Below the pieces are notes generated by a model, which saw only the letters and a program-made list of their open reading frames with translations, did no database searches and was not told the DNA's origin. Positions 11,400 through 23,800 of a stretch of 64,000 nt of DNA are shown here, one piece after another. The stretch is from contig FMBT01000337.1 of NCBI GenBank assembly GCA_900095095.1, positions 124,001 through 188,000 of the forward strand. Reading direction: 5' to 3'. Positions within the stretch are counted from its first letter, which is position 1; each line of letters begins with the position of its first letter. The position numbers and the translations under genes are program-made. Source of the DNA: Fragilariopsis cylindrus CCMP1102 (taxonomy: Eukaryota; Bacillariophyta; Bacillariophyceae; Bacillariales; Bacillariaceae).

Positions 11400-12488
11400 T
11401 TAGTTTTTATCGTTATCATCGTCGTTGTCATCATCATCGTCATCATCATCGTCATCATCATCATCTTCGTCATCATCTTCGTCGGTTTGGAAAAAGGTAT
11501 AACTAAGAGTAACATCAGTTACGTATGATACTTGTGGATCGTCTAACATATCTGGATCAATAAAGAAGAATACTGGCATATCCACAGTTTCACCGGGTAG
11601 GAGACGTTGTTCCTCGAAACAGAAACATTGGATTTTTTGGAAATATAAACCCATTTTAGGCGGGTATACATTATAGGTAGCAACACCAGTTATCGCTTTA
11701 TCCGATCGGTTCTTCACACGAAAAAATGATAATGCAGTTTCACCGGGTACCACTTTTACATCCAACGTCACAGGTGTAAACTCCCAGGGCATAATATCAT
11801 TCACAGTGGTATCGAATCGTATTGTCACTAAATTCGCATCTTTCACGGGTCGTAATGTTGCTAATCTTTGTGCAGCATCTTCATCGGTCCAGGTATGTAC
11901 CCGTACGCCTGATCCTGGTTTTGGTTGTGGCATTAAATATTGTATAAAGGATCGGAATAAATTCTCTACCATGGTTTCTTCTTGTTGCTGACCATCAAAA
12001 TTTACTCTTTGTGTTGTTCCACCAAATCCTGTGGCTTGACAAAAAACTTTATATAAAGGAACAGAGGCGTATGTTGCACCCAATGCACCCACTACGATCG
12101 CTGTCATATACCATGCAACTTGTACATTGCGTTCTTCCGTGGTAACAGGAACCTTCCGTATATTCTTTTTTCTTCTTAGAGTGAACCATGATGGGAATGA
12201 GAATGATCCTTCACGTTTTTTACGATAATAATCGAATGATCGATTTTGAGCAGTACTACTACTACTACTACTATTTGCACGGCGACCTCCTCGTCCTTTT
12301 GTTGATAGCGATGATGCTGCCTCATCGACCAAACCACGTCTACTTGAATTACAACAAGATACTGTTCCAGTAGTTTTAGTTCTACTTGTACTACTAGCAG
12401 CACCCCTTGATAACGCCGATGACGACGACGACGACCGCAGAGCTGCTTGGCGATAAATCATCCCCGACGACTTAATAAGAACAGACAT
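11400..12488 (-). CDS. COX11: COX11, copper chaperone for cytochrome c oxidase assembly
   Basis: Inner-membrane protein that delivers copper to the CuB site of cytochrome oxidase subunit 1. The single exon encodes 362 residues. Residues 1-100 are a Ser/Arg-rich mitochondrial presequence; the single membrane span is about 124-143 (WYMTAIVVGALGATYASVPLY), followed by KVFCQATGFGGTTQR with the conserved Cys150. The copper-binding CFCFEEQ is at residues 288-294, and PGETVDMPVFFFIDP matches the family strongly. Two oddities: about 55 residues separate the GGTTQR motif from the VTIRFDTTVND strand, some 40 more than I expect, and the C-terminus ends in a run of about 17 Asp/Glu encoded by a (GAT/GAC)n repeat. 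The start is the only good ATG. Confidence 0.93.
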   Translation of the reverse strand: MSVLIKSSGMIYRQAALRSSSSSSALSRGAASSTSRTKTTGTVSCCNSSRRGLVDEAASSLSTKGRGGRRANSSSSSSTAQNRSFDYYRKKREGSFSFPSWFTLRRKKNIRKVPVTTEERNVQVAWYMTAIVVGALGATYASVPLYKVFCQATGFGGTTQRVNFDGQQQEETMVENLFRSFIQYLMPQPKPGSGVRVHTWTDEDAAQRLATLRPVKDANLVTIRFDTTVNDIMPWEFTPVTLDVKVVPGETALSFFRVKNRSDKAITGVATYNVYPPKMGLYFQKIQCFCFEEQRLLPGETVDMPVFFFIDPDMLDDPQVSYVTDVTLSYTFFQTDEDDDEDDDDDDDDDDDDDNDDDNDKN

Positions 12489-14049
12489 ATTGATAGATTT
12501 TTGATACCGTTATTATAGTGGACGCAATTCTTCGACGAGCAATATTTTCGGGGTTGTCGTGTTGATTTATTAATTTCTTTTATTTATTTATATGAATAGC
12601 CTGTGGGTTACACCATCGTTGGTTGTATGATTGTTTGTTTAAGAATGTGTCTTTCACAACAATTTTGATTTCAATCTGGCTGTACACCTTCCATTCGGTT
12701 CAAACACGTGTTTTTGATTGATTCGAGTCGTGCGTGTGCGTGCCTACATTCATGTAATGATAGCATTATCTTGATGTATCATATTATATTTCTTGGATTA
12801 TTTATGGTAAAAAAGCAATACCTTAGTACTAACAATAGTATCCTTCATGGATGCTTGTACTTCATGATCAGTAATATCCATACACACTCACTTGTTTGAC
12901 CTTTCAACCATTCATTGCACTAGCTATGCCTTCTTCACTTCATTCCCTGTTGATATGATGTTACAACCTTGAAGGAGGAGCGGAGTCTGCCATCATCAGA
13001 GACAATCTTGGAAGGTCCTGAAATGCAGATGCTAAGGTAAATCCAGTTGTAGTGATCATCATCTCTTTCAGATGTCAATCAATTTGTGTCTCTTTGAGGT
13101 AAGATAATGTCTTGTTGTTCATACTACTGTTGGTGTGTGTTCAGTTGTTGTTGTTGTTGTTGTAGTTCTGTATTTTCTTTTCTTCCAGGTTTCAATGCTA
13201 TGCTGTTGCTGCATTTTCTATGCTACCTCAACTTATGTTGAAAGGTGTGGTAGGTATATATATGGCTCCCAGTTGTATCAGTTCCATGGATAGTATAATG
13301 TATTGCTCCTCTTTATTACACTATGGTTAAGCTTGGATGGTACTCTATTATTATCTTAGATTGATGATGAGAGATAAATAATTTCTTTATGATAACCTTA
13401 TTATTTAGTCTCTCTTTTGATATTCATCTTTTAGCTTTCAAATTGATTGGTATCCTGGTGTCTAATCAAACCAGTGATATACTAGTACTCTGATTGCTCC
13501 AGCCGATTTAATAAGGACAATATAACTGGATAAAGGTCTTATTACTATATACTGTATAATAGGACTATAATTACTAGTTTATTATAGTACTAAGTTAGTA
13601 CACACATCATCTTCAACGCGTTATGTTTCTAGTGCGCGCGGCTACCGGGCAACCGTTATTTGATCCTCTTTTTTACACACGTTACAATACGTTACAGATC
13701 GCCAAACTTCGAGGTTTTTTACTCATAATTGATTTCCAACAGACTCCGAAGATAAAAACGTCAAGCCCAAGACATTCTTATGTGATTGGTGCACGGTAAG
13801 AATGCCTACTGGAAGTACAGTATGTGAAATCGTCAAGCACAAAAATACAGACACCAAAACTGCCTTCTCAAATCAAAGAAAAAAACATCTACTGTATCAC
13901 ATCGAAGTTCTCTTTCAACAAACAACTTATATTGTTCATACCTACTGTATCACTCCCCACATTCATTCCCAATAAAGACTCCACATCACATCTCTTGGTG
14001 ATAATATAATACCATAGACGAAGAATCGATATAACAACAACAACAAACA
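12489..14049. other. Intergenic region, COX11 to UBE2S-like gene
   Basis: No supported gene in 1.56 kb. Short open frames (12708-12899, 13824-14009) have no homology and biased composition. It holds a (TTG)n tract near 13145-13165. The COX11 and UBE2S promoters face each other across it. Confidence 0.5.
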
Positions 14050-14978
14050 ATGTCTTCATCTAGTATTGGTAGCAGCAGCATCGCTCGAGGTTCGTCGTTG
14101 TATCGACCATATAGTCGATCGAGTAGTACAAGTAGTATCAGTTCAATTGAGAATTTACCACCACGGACCCTTGCAAGAGTATCTAAAGAGGTCCGTGATC
14201 TAATGAGATCTCCACCTGAAGGTATTAATTTAGTTGTTGATAATGAAACGGGACTACCAGCAAGCTTGGGTGAAATAGTGGTAAGTTTACTTCTTGATGT
14301 ATTTCAAATTCTTTCCTCTGTCAAGCCGCGGGAAAACTCTCGAAAAGAAAAATGGGATCAAAATAATATCTCATATTTATTTCCTATCTCATAATCGCTG
14401 TTGCCCTTTTTCCCTATCAGGCCGAAATTGAAGGACCACAAGGAACACCATACGAGAAACGATTCTTTCGTCTAAAATTAGTGTTAGGTGCTGAATTTCC
14501 AACGGCTCCACCCCGCGGATTCTTTTTAACTAAAATTTATCATCCCAATGTCGATATGAGTACTGGTGCTATCTGTGTCAATACGTTGAAAAGAGATTGG
14601 TCACCAGAAACTACATTTTCTTATATTTTAAGTGTCATCCGTTGTCTATTAATTAATCCCTTTCCGGAAAGTAGTTTGAATGATGAGGCTGGGAAATTGT
14701 TTATGGGAAGTTATGATGAATATTCCAAAAGAGCGAGTCTTATGGCTGACGTCCACGGCCGGCCGCATTCTTCCAATGCTATGCCTGAAGGGGATGATGA
14801 ATCAGATGGACGTACTGACTCTCCTACGAAACGAAAATCACGAATGGAACCGGGTATGAATCCTCTTGCAAGTAAAAATTCTAACAGTATTTCATCTTCC
14901 AACGGGGGTGGTAAGCTTGGTTCGAAGCAAGCAAGTGGTAGAAGAATGAGTAAGAAAAAGAGTCTCAAGCGACTGTAA
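14050..14978 (+). CDS. UBE2S: Ubiquitin-conjugating enzyme E2 S-like (APC/C chain elongation)
   Basis: E2 enzyme of the UBE2S type, which in animals extends K11-linked ubiquitin chains on anaphase-promoting-complex substrates. Two exons, 14050-14280 and 14421-14978 (phase 0), give 262 residues. After a Ser-rich leader the fold starts ENLPPRTLARVSKEVRDL; EGPQGTPYE follows, then FFLTKIYHPNV and GAICVNTLKRDW with catalytic Cys129, and CLLINPFPESSLNDEAGKL. All are the UBE2S versions of the E2 motifs. The C-terminus is Lys-rich and ends KKKSLKRL, close to the human tail ending RALRRL that docks on the APC/C. The Ser-rich leader of about 30 residues and the long linker after the fold are the main differences. 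Donor gtaagt, acceptor ctatcag. Confidence 0.93.
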
Positions 14979-15473
14979 TGGTATGTAGTGTCAGTCAGTC
15001 ACTTCAATACAATATATCAAATTTAAAGAAGCCTTGCAAATTTAAATATTTGTATGGAATTGAATTGAATTGGATTGGATTGCTTTGGGAAGGAAATGTA
15101 TATTACAGTGACATCAGAACGTTTGTTTTAGCTGCCAATGAAATGAATGAGAGTTAATAATAGATCATCAGATCATATCAATTATGGCAACGGACATTAT
15201 TATTGGATGGGTTAATTAAATAAATAATATCGCTTTTAACAAATATATAGATCTCCTTCTGTCTCTACTACGTAAATTCTACAGAGTTCTTTCCACTTTT
15301 ACATTCCATTAGCTTTATCAGATATTTTATTGAGTAGCCGTAAGCCAAAGATCCTTCCGCATCTCTCCAATATTGAAACTTTTTAATACCTTGAATTATA
15401 TTTCCAATAAGTACTGCACTTGTATGTCTAGCCAATGATTCAGGGTGCCAAAAAAAAGGTATAGCAACTATGC

Positions 15474-15547
<74 letters not shown>
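15474..15547. repeat. (CT)n/(CTTT)n microsatellite
   Basis: About 74 bases of pure pyrimidine on the plus strand, with CT blocks flanking a CTTT block. The Arg/Glu-rich open frame across it on the other strand is a by-product. Confidence 0.95.
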
Positions 15548-15550
<3 letters not shown>

Positions 15551-17053
15551 CACACACATACACACGCATAATATTACTATTGCCTTTTTAATGTTTTGTG
15601 CCCAGTATAGCGCCTACCTACGCAAATCCATATCTTTCAATCATTAGGTTGATTTTATCATAACATGCACTGTACCTAATGTTTATCATGTCATTCCCAA
15701 CTGGAGACAGGCTTAAAGTTGGACAGATGATGCCTTTTTATTTATCTTCACTCACTTTTAGACACAGATAGTGCAGCAACATTTGTTTGTGTTGTGCTGG
15801 TGAAGATCTGAAGCAACTGCTAAGCTAATGCAATAATAAATACCAATAACTAAGGATTTGGCATGCAGTGTCAAAAACAAGGAAAAGGTTGAAATTTGTG
15901 GGGATTAATTTGGTCCACATTGTGGGATTTTCTATGGTGGAATGCATATATAATAATAAACTATAATTACCATATTATTATTACTATCTCTCTTATTATT
16001 GTGCTGGTATATATGGTTTCAGTTGGGACTGGACCATATCAAAAGTTTTCAACCAAATGAAAAGTCAGTGATTTTAATAAGCATACAATTACATGTGTGT
16101 TATATCATCAAATGCTGGTCTTGGTATCAAAAAGCAGTTAGGTATATGTTCCTTTTTCTATTCTCCAATTGAGTATCATCTTCTTCATTCCTGCATTTGT
16201 CTTGTGTTAGTATTTCCTGTTGCGGCCTCTATGGCTCATTGTTGCATTAGTTTTACTCCTGTATTGAGGTAAGGGTTTTGTTGTTGGTGGGTTATTTGGT
16301 TCCCTGACTGTTAGTCTTGTTTACCGTGTCCTATTCTAATAATATAATATAGAGATTGGTTATATGGTCTTGTATTGGTGATAGTATGATAATTGTAAGC
16401 TTACTAGCTATTAGAGATGCCTCCATTGTATTGGATGTGTCTCTATATCTAGCCATTATTAGAATGAATCGTTAGCAAGTCATTTGTGAATCAATCTAGT
16501 TTTAGTCACGTTATGCACTAATGCCACACTTTGTTTGTGTGTGCGCATTTGGAATGAATGAAGAATGTTCCATTCTATGTCACTGTAGCACTGTCATTGA
16601 AGTCTGGCTGTAGTTGAAGAAGAACCCAAATAATTGACTGTATGCTGATACAATAAGCATCTTTTATCTCAACAAGAGATACTACGTTTTTGGTGCTGAT
16701 TCTCCATTTAATTCTAGACATGCAGCATATTATTGTCTGTGTCATTAACTTTACAGCACTTCCTGTCATCTTATCTAAGCCAATCCAACATATATTATTA
16801 TTTGTTTCTGCTGATAGTTGGCACCCTCCTGTCAAGTGGCAAAATTTTGCTGTTGCTGCAAATATTGCTGTAAAATCTGCATCATCATTCTCATCTGCTG
16901 GTCCATACTTGCTCATTTTTTGCTTCCTTTAAGGAGCCAATTGAATCATTTTATTTGTTCTCCTCCCGCTGAGACTTTAAGAATTCATTGATTGATGATT
17001 GACAGGGTCCAGTCTCATGCATGAACATGACTGCATGAGGTTGACATTTCTCA

Positions 17054-17204
17054 TTTGGGGCACTCTATACCGGCAATGTGGACGGATAGTAAATTCCAGC
17101 ATACCAGATCTGTTCTAAAACACATCCAATAATATGATAAATGTTATTGTGATTGTAAACTGCTAGAAATTCCATCCGTATTGCTGGTACAGAGTGCCCC
17201 AAAA
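17054..17204. repeat. Inverted repeat / small MITE-like hairpin element
   Basis: The left arm, 17054-17101, and right arm, 17161-17204, are reverse complements over about 44 bases with a few mismatches and one small gap; the outer ends read TTTGGGGCACTCT and AGAGTGCCCCAAAA. A 59-base AT-rich spacer lies between them. It could be a foldback or MITE remnant, or a hairpin RNA; no clear target-site duplication is seen. Confidence 0.7.
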
Positions 17205-17399
17205 CACACTCTTGATGAATAAAAACAGCTCCTTCTTTACTGCGCACACTTTACACAGAGTAACTTGTAGGACTTGTAATCTTCTGTTGTTGTTGTAATA
17301 TGCTATGAACATTCATCTTGCAGATTGTTGTTGCAATGTCATCAATAATGATATCATTGATGTTGCTATTGGACAGTACTAGTGCTCGGAGCTAGTCAT

Positions 17400-17424
17400 T
17401 ATATATATATATATATATATATAT
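17400..17424. repeat. (TA)n microsatellite
   Basis: About 12 TA units, 455 bases upstream of the methionine synthase start. Confidence 0.9.
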
Positions 17425-17879
17425 AATATGCTGTACAGTAGTACAATTGTAGTGTAGTACTAGTAGCGCGCTAGTGTGTACAGTTGTAGCGTCTATCTAG
17501 CTCAATAGTAAGTTTCAGTCACGAATTGGAACGTGGGGTGCGCAAAGAATACGAACGTTCAGTACACAATCTACGTGAGCTCTACGCATCCACGTCACAA
17601 CCAGTATGTGTCTTAAGATTCTTTTTTTATTGTTAGAAAGTGCAAGTCAGGATGAAAAGCTTCTTTTTGTACAACTACAAGTAGCATCAACGGTTACGTA
17701 CCTCTTACATTGCTACATTCTTAGGATACAGTACAAGGTAGATCCGAAGCTTTGATTGTAAGGAAAATAAAGTGAGTTGGAAGAAGACATCGAATCAATC
17801 TTTCCAAACTACACGAACGAATTCTAGAAAGGAAAACATATTATTCACTTACCTTATCTTTTAGGAATTAGATACTAAA

Positions 17880-20800
17880 ATGGTTGCGGCACCTGCGAAG
17901 ATATACCCAAGGAAGAAATTCGCTTACGATGATTTTAAGCCAGTCCCCGCAACTGAACCTCCGCTTCCATATTCCGATGCTGCTCGTAATCACGTACCAA
18001 ATCCATATTTAAATACCAAACTGGTACACGAAAAGATTGCTGCGGAAAGAGCAAAGTCAACGATTAAAGGCGATGTCAATATCGATTATGCACAGGATGC
18101 GACGCTTTATCCAGAATCATTTCCCCACTTTGTTAGAGGACGAGATAGTCTCCGTGAATACATCACAAAGCTTTTCTCTACCAAGATTTCAGCATACGAT
18201 GGTGCCATGGGTACTATGATTCAAAACTACGCAAAAAAGCACAGAATGGAAGAGGAGGAATTTAGAGGAGAAACATTTAAAGATTGGACTTGTAATGTCA
18301 AGGGAAACAATGATATGTTAAGTATCAGTCAACCTGACGTTATCCAAGGAATTTACCGACAATATCTTGAGATCGGAGGATCGGATTTAATCGGAACAAA
18401 CACATTCTCATCTACTACCATTGCGATGGCGGATTACGAGATGGAAGCGTATGTATATGAATTAAACTACGAGTCGGCTAGGCTTGCGAGAGAAGTTTGT
18501 GACGAGGTTACTGCGAAAGATCCCACTAGACCAAGATTCGTGGTTGGTGCTATTGGTCCAACGAATCGTACTGGATCTATCTCTCCTTCAGTCGAAGATC
18601 CGGCAGAACGAAATGTTACGTTCGACGAGCTTGTTGAAGCATACTTTGAACAGATTGTTGGTTTGGTTGATGGAGGATCTGATATTTTGATGGTGGAGAC
18701 AATTTTTGACACTTTGAATGCAAAAGCAGCTATCTATGCTGTTGGAGAGTACCTTGAGATGAGTGGATTAGACATTCCTCTTTTCGTTTCAGGTACTCTA
18801 GTTGACCAGTCTGGCCGGACACTCTCAGGACAGACTGGAGAGGCATTCTACGCATCCATTCGTCACTCCAAGCCGATGGTTGTTGGTTTGAATTGTGCTT
18901 TGGGTGCTAGCCACATGGTTCCTTTTGTTGAAAGACTTTCCAAGGTTGCTGAGTGTTTTATCCATGTGTATTCCAATGCCGGCCTTCCTAATGCCATGGG
19001 TGGATACGATGAAAGTCCCACTGATATGGCTGCAGGAAATGAGGTTTTCTTCAAGAATGGGTGGTTGAATATGGTGGGAGGTTGCTGTGGATCAACACCA
19101 CCTCACATCAAAGCTATCAGAGAAACTGCTGCCAAGTATGAGCCCCGCAAGCTCCCTGATGTAGGAAGACCCAAGATGTGGCTCTCTGGTTTGGAGGATT
19201 TGGTTGTTGACGATTGTGTCAATCAACTTGGTATGCCTTTTTTGAATGTTGGTGAGCGCTGTAATATTTCTGGATCAATCAGATTCAAGAAGTTGATGAA
19301 GGCTGGGAACTATGGTGCTGCAATGGACATTGCCAAGAAGCAAGTGGAAGATGGTGCTCATGTCATTGACATCAATGTTGATGATGGTATGCTTGATGGT
19401 ATTGCATGTATGGAAAAGTTTGTGAAGATTGCTGTGACAGAACCAGAGGTTGCCAAAGCCCCTTTCATGCTTGATGCTTCCAAGTTTGAGATTGTTATGG
19501 CTGGTCTTAAATGGTGCCAAGGAAAGCCCATTGTGAACTCAATTTCTTTGAAGGTTGGAGAAAAACTTTTTAAGGAGCAGGCAACATTGTTAAGGAAGCA
19601 CGGAGCAGCAGTTGTGGTGATGGCTTTTGATGAAGAAGGACAAGCAGCTACAGAGAGTGAAAAAGTCCGTATCTGTAAAAGATCCTATGACATGTTGGTG
19701 AATGAAGTGCATTTCCCACCAGAAGATATTGTATTTGATCCTAATGTTTTGACCATTGGTACAGGAATGGAGGAGCATGCTGACTATGCCATTGATTTTA
19801 TCAATGCAACCAAGACAATCAGGGAGCAATGTCCCTATGCAAAGATCAGTGGTGGTATTTCCAACTTATCATTTGGATTCCGTGGAGTAACAAAAATTCG
19901 CGAATCCATCCACTCTGTATTTCTTTATCACGCTATCTTGGAATCTGGTATGGACGTTGGTATTGTTAACTCCCACGAATTGCTCGATTACCACAAACTC
20001 GAGCCTGACATGCGCGAAATTTGTGAAAATCTTATTTTTAATAAAAGCGAGGATGCGACCGAGGATATGTTGACGAGGACAGAATACGAACGATCTGTCG
20101 CAGAAGCGAAAAAGAAAAACCTTCCGATTCCGCGTAAACCAAGAGGTAAAATTCAGAATGTCGATCGCGTCCGCTTCTCGTGGGATACTGATGAATTAAC
20201 ACCTCAATCCGAACCACCCCTTCCATATTCCGATGCTGCTCGTAATCACGTACCGAATCCCTACTTGAATTCTAACCTCACACACGAGAAAATCCTTGCA
20301 GAGAGAGCCAAATCTACCATTAAAAACAAGGACGTCAATATTGATCACGGGCAAGATTCAACCCTCTTTCCTGAAACATTCCCCCACTTTGTGAGAGGAC
20401 GAGATAGCCTTAGGGAATACATCACAAAGCTTTTTTCCTCTAGAATTGCATTATATGATGGTGCTATGGGAACAATGATCCAAAACTATGCAAAAAAGAA
20501 CAGAATGGAAGAGGAGGAATTTAGAGGTGAGACGTTTAAGGATTGGAACTGTAATGTGAAAGGCAACAATGATATGCTGAGTATCTCCCAGCCTGATGTG
20601 ATTCAAGGCATCTATAGACAATACCTTGAAATTGGAGGATCTGATATGATTGGAACAAACACTTTTTCTTCTACTACCATTGCCATGGCTGATTATGAGA
20701 TGGAGGGATACGTGTACGAACTGAACTATGAATCTGCTAGACTTGCAAGGGAAGTGTGCGATGAAGTCACTGCCAAAGACCCTACCAAGCCAAGGTTTGT

Positions 20801-23800
20801 GGTTGGCGCAATCGGGCCTACAAACCGCACAGGCTCCATATCCCCTTCTGTAGAAGATCCTGCAGAACGTAACGTGACATTTGATGAGCTCGTCGATGCC
20901 TACTTCGAACAAATTGTTGGTTTGGTTGATGGAGGGTCTGATATTTTGATGGTGGAGACTATTTTTGACACTTTGAATGCAAAAGCAGCTGTCTATGCCG
21001 TTGGTGAATATCTCGAGATGAGTGGGCTCGATATTCCTCTCTTTGTTTCAGGTACTCTAGTTGATCAATCCGGGCGTACTCTTTCTGGTCAAACTGGAGA
21101 GGCCTTCTATGCTTCGATTCGACACTGCAAGCCGATGGTTGTTGGTTTGAACTGTGCTTTGGGTGCTAGCCACATGGTTCCTTTTGTTGAAAGACTTTCC
21201 AAGGTTGCTGAGTGTTTTGTCCATGTGTATTCCAATGCCGGCCTACCTAATGCCATGGGTGGATACGATGAAAGTCCCACTGATATGGCTGCAGGAAATG
21301 AGGTTTTCTTCAAGAATGGGTGGCTGAACATGGTGGGAGGTTGCTGTGGATCAACACCACCTCACATCAAAGCTATCAGAGAAACTGCTGCCAAGTACGA
21401 GACCCGAAAGCTTCCTGATTTAGGACGACCCAAGATGTGGCTCTCTGGTTTGGAGGATTTGGTTGTTGATGATTGTCATAATCAACTAGGTCTTCCTTTT
21501 TTGAATGTTGGTGAGCGCTGTAATATTTCTGGATCAATCAGATTCAAGAAGTTGATGAAGGCTGGGAACTATGGTACTGCAATGGACATTGCCAAGAAGC
21601 AAGTGGAAGATGGTGCTCATGTCATTGACATCAATGTTGATGATGGTATGCTTGATGGTGTTTCATGTATGGAAAAGTTTGTGAAGATTGCTGTGACAGA
21701 ACCAGAGATTGCCAAAGTCCCATTTATGCTTGATGCTTCCAAGTTTGAGATTGTTATGGCTGGTCTTAAATGGTGCCAAGGAAAGCCCATTGTGAACTCA
21801 ATTTCTCTGAAGGTTGGGGTAGAGCTTTTCAAGGAGCAGGCAACATTGTTAAGGAAGCACGGAGCAGCAGTTGTGGTGATGGCTTTTGATGAAGATGGAC
21901 AGGCAGCTACAGAGAGTGAAAAAGTCCGTATCTGTAAAAGATCCTATGACATTTTGGTGAATGAAGTGCATTTCCCACCAGAAGATATTGTATTTGATCC
22001 TAATGTTTTGACCATTGGTACAGGAATGGAGGAGCATGCTGACTATGCCATTGATTTTATCAATGCAACCAAGACAATCAAGGAGCAATGCCCTTATGTA
22101 AAGATCAGTGGTGGTATTTCCAACTTATCATTTGGATTCCGTGGAGTAACAAAAATTCGTGAATCTATTCATGCTGTGTTTTTGGACCATGCCATTCGTG
22201 AGTCGGGAATGGATGTTGGTATCGTCAACTCAGATGAAATGCTTATGATGAGTGAGGTAGATGCTGATCTTCGTGAGTGCTGCGAGGATCTCATCTGGAA
22301 TCGGGATCCTGAAGCATGCGAAAATATGCTCGAGTTTACGAAGAAGGAGAAGGAAGCGATCGAACTTCGTAAAGCAGGCGGCAACGTTGTCAAGGTTATT
22401 ACAAAGTCGTGGAGAACCGAAGTAGCTAAGAAGCGTCTGGAACATGCTCTTATCAATGGAATATCTGAATACGTTATTGAAGACGTTGAAGAAGCAAGAC
22501 TCGAGGCTGAAAAACCCTTGCATGTCATCGAAGGGCCTCTGATGGACGGTATGAATATCGTTGGTGACTTGTTCGGAGCCGGAAAGATGTTTCTGCCTCA
22601 AGTCATTAAATCTGCTCGTGTTATGAAGAAGGCAGTAGCATATTTACTTCCATTTATGGACGAAGAAAAGAGACAAAATCTTATTGCTCAAGGTCTCGAT
22701 CCGGACGATGTCCCTGAGGATGATGATTCACAATATGCAGGTTAGTGTTTTTCTCAATGTTTTTTCTTTCATATTATGTCTTTTATCGCTACGATACTAA
22801 ACTGATTTTTTATCTCTTCTTGTTTGTGTGGTTCTTTAGGCAAAGTCTTAATGGCTACCGTGAAAGGTGACGTTCATGACATCGGAAAGAACATTGTTGC
22901 AGTTGTGCTAGGTTGCAATAATTATAAGGTATATGATATTGGGGTCATGTGCTCTTGTGAGAAAATTCTCGAGAAGGCAAAGGAATATAACGTTGACGTT
23001 ATTGGTCTCTCTGGATTGATTACCCCATCGCTAGATGAGATGGTTACCGTCGCGAAAGAACTTGCGAAGGCTGGATTCAAACAGCCTCTTCTTATTGGTG
23101 GAGCAACGACATCGAAGATGCACACAGCCGTGAAGATTGCTCCCAATTTCTTTAACGAGACTCATCCAGTCATTCATGTACTTGATGCATCGCGTTCTGT
23201 TACTGTTGTTTCCTCATTGCTTAACGCGAACAAGACCGATTTCGTTGATGATTTGCAAGAAGAATATGACGAGATGAGAGAAGATTACTATGCAGGACTT
23301 GAGGATCGAAATTTCCTGACTTTTGAACAAGCCAGGAAGGAACATAAGAAAATCGATTTTGATGCAGTCCCACCTGCTCCCGTTCCGACCAAGACTGGTA
23401 TCACTGTGATCGATTCGGTTAAACTTTCGGATGTTGTCCCATACATGGATTGGGTACGTGTTATCTTTTTTTTATTCCAAGTTAATTTGTGTCGTTTATC
23501 ACTTCTTGTTCGCGTCTCTCATTCACATTTCTGTTTTGCTTTTCCTATTGACTGATAATGTAGAATCCATTCTTCCAAACTTGGGAGTTGCGTGGTCGTT
23601 ATCCTAATCGGGGATATCCAAAGATTTTTGAAGACAAGACAGTCGGCCCTGAGGCAAAAAAGCTCTTTGATGATGCTCAGAAAATGTTGAATGAGATTGT
23701 CGAAAATGGAAGCTTTCATTTGAAGGGTGTCTGTGGACTCTTCCCTGCGAATCGTAGTGAAGATGGCGAAGATGTTGATATTTTTGAAACTGAAGAAGAT

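Larger units (their letters stand above)
14979..17879. other. Gene-poor region upstream of methionine synthase
   Basis: 2.9 kb without a supported gene. It contains a pyrimidine microsatellite (15474-15547), an inverted repeat (17054-17204), a TA run (17400-17424) and AT-rich unique sequence. The open frames here (for example 16575-16916 and its mirror) show no codon-like pattern or homology. The last 300 bases are the likely methionine synthase promoter. Confidence 0.55.

Noticed and set aside
15268-15555. Arg/Glu-repeat ORF on the minus strand
   Set aside because: It is generated by the CT/CTTT microsatellite and has no ATG context or homologue.
16575-16932. Paired sense and antisense ORFs in the gene-poor region
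   Set aside because: Both are open by chance in low-stop sequence; neither shows a domain or splice context.
17955-22240. The methionine synthase duplication as an assembly artefact
   Set aside because: The copies differ at many synonymous sites, by one codon and in their C-terminal linker, and remain in one open frame. A collapsed or duplicated contig would give identical copies.
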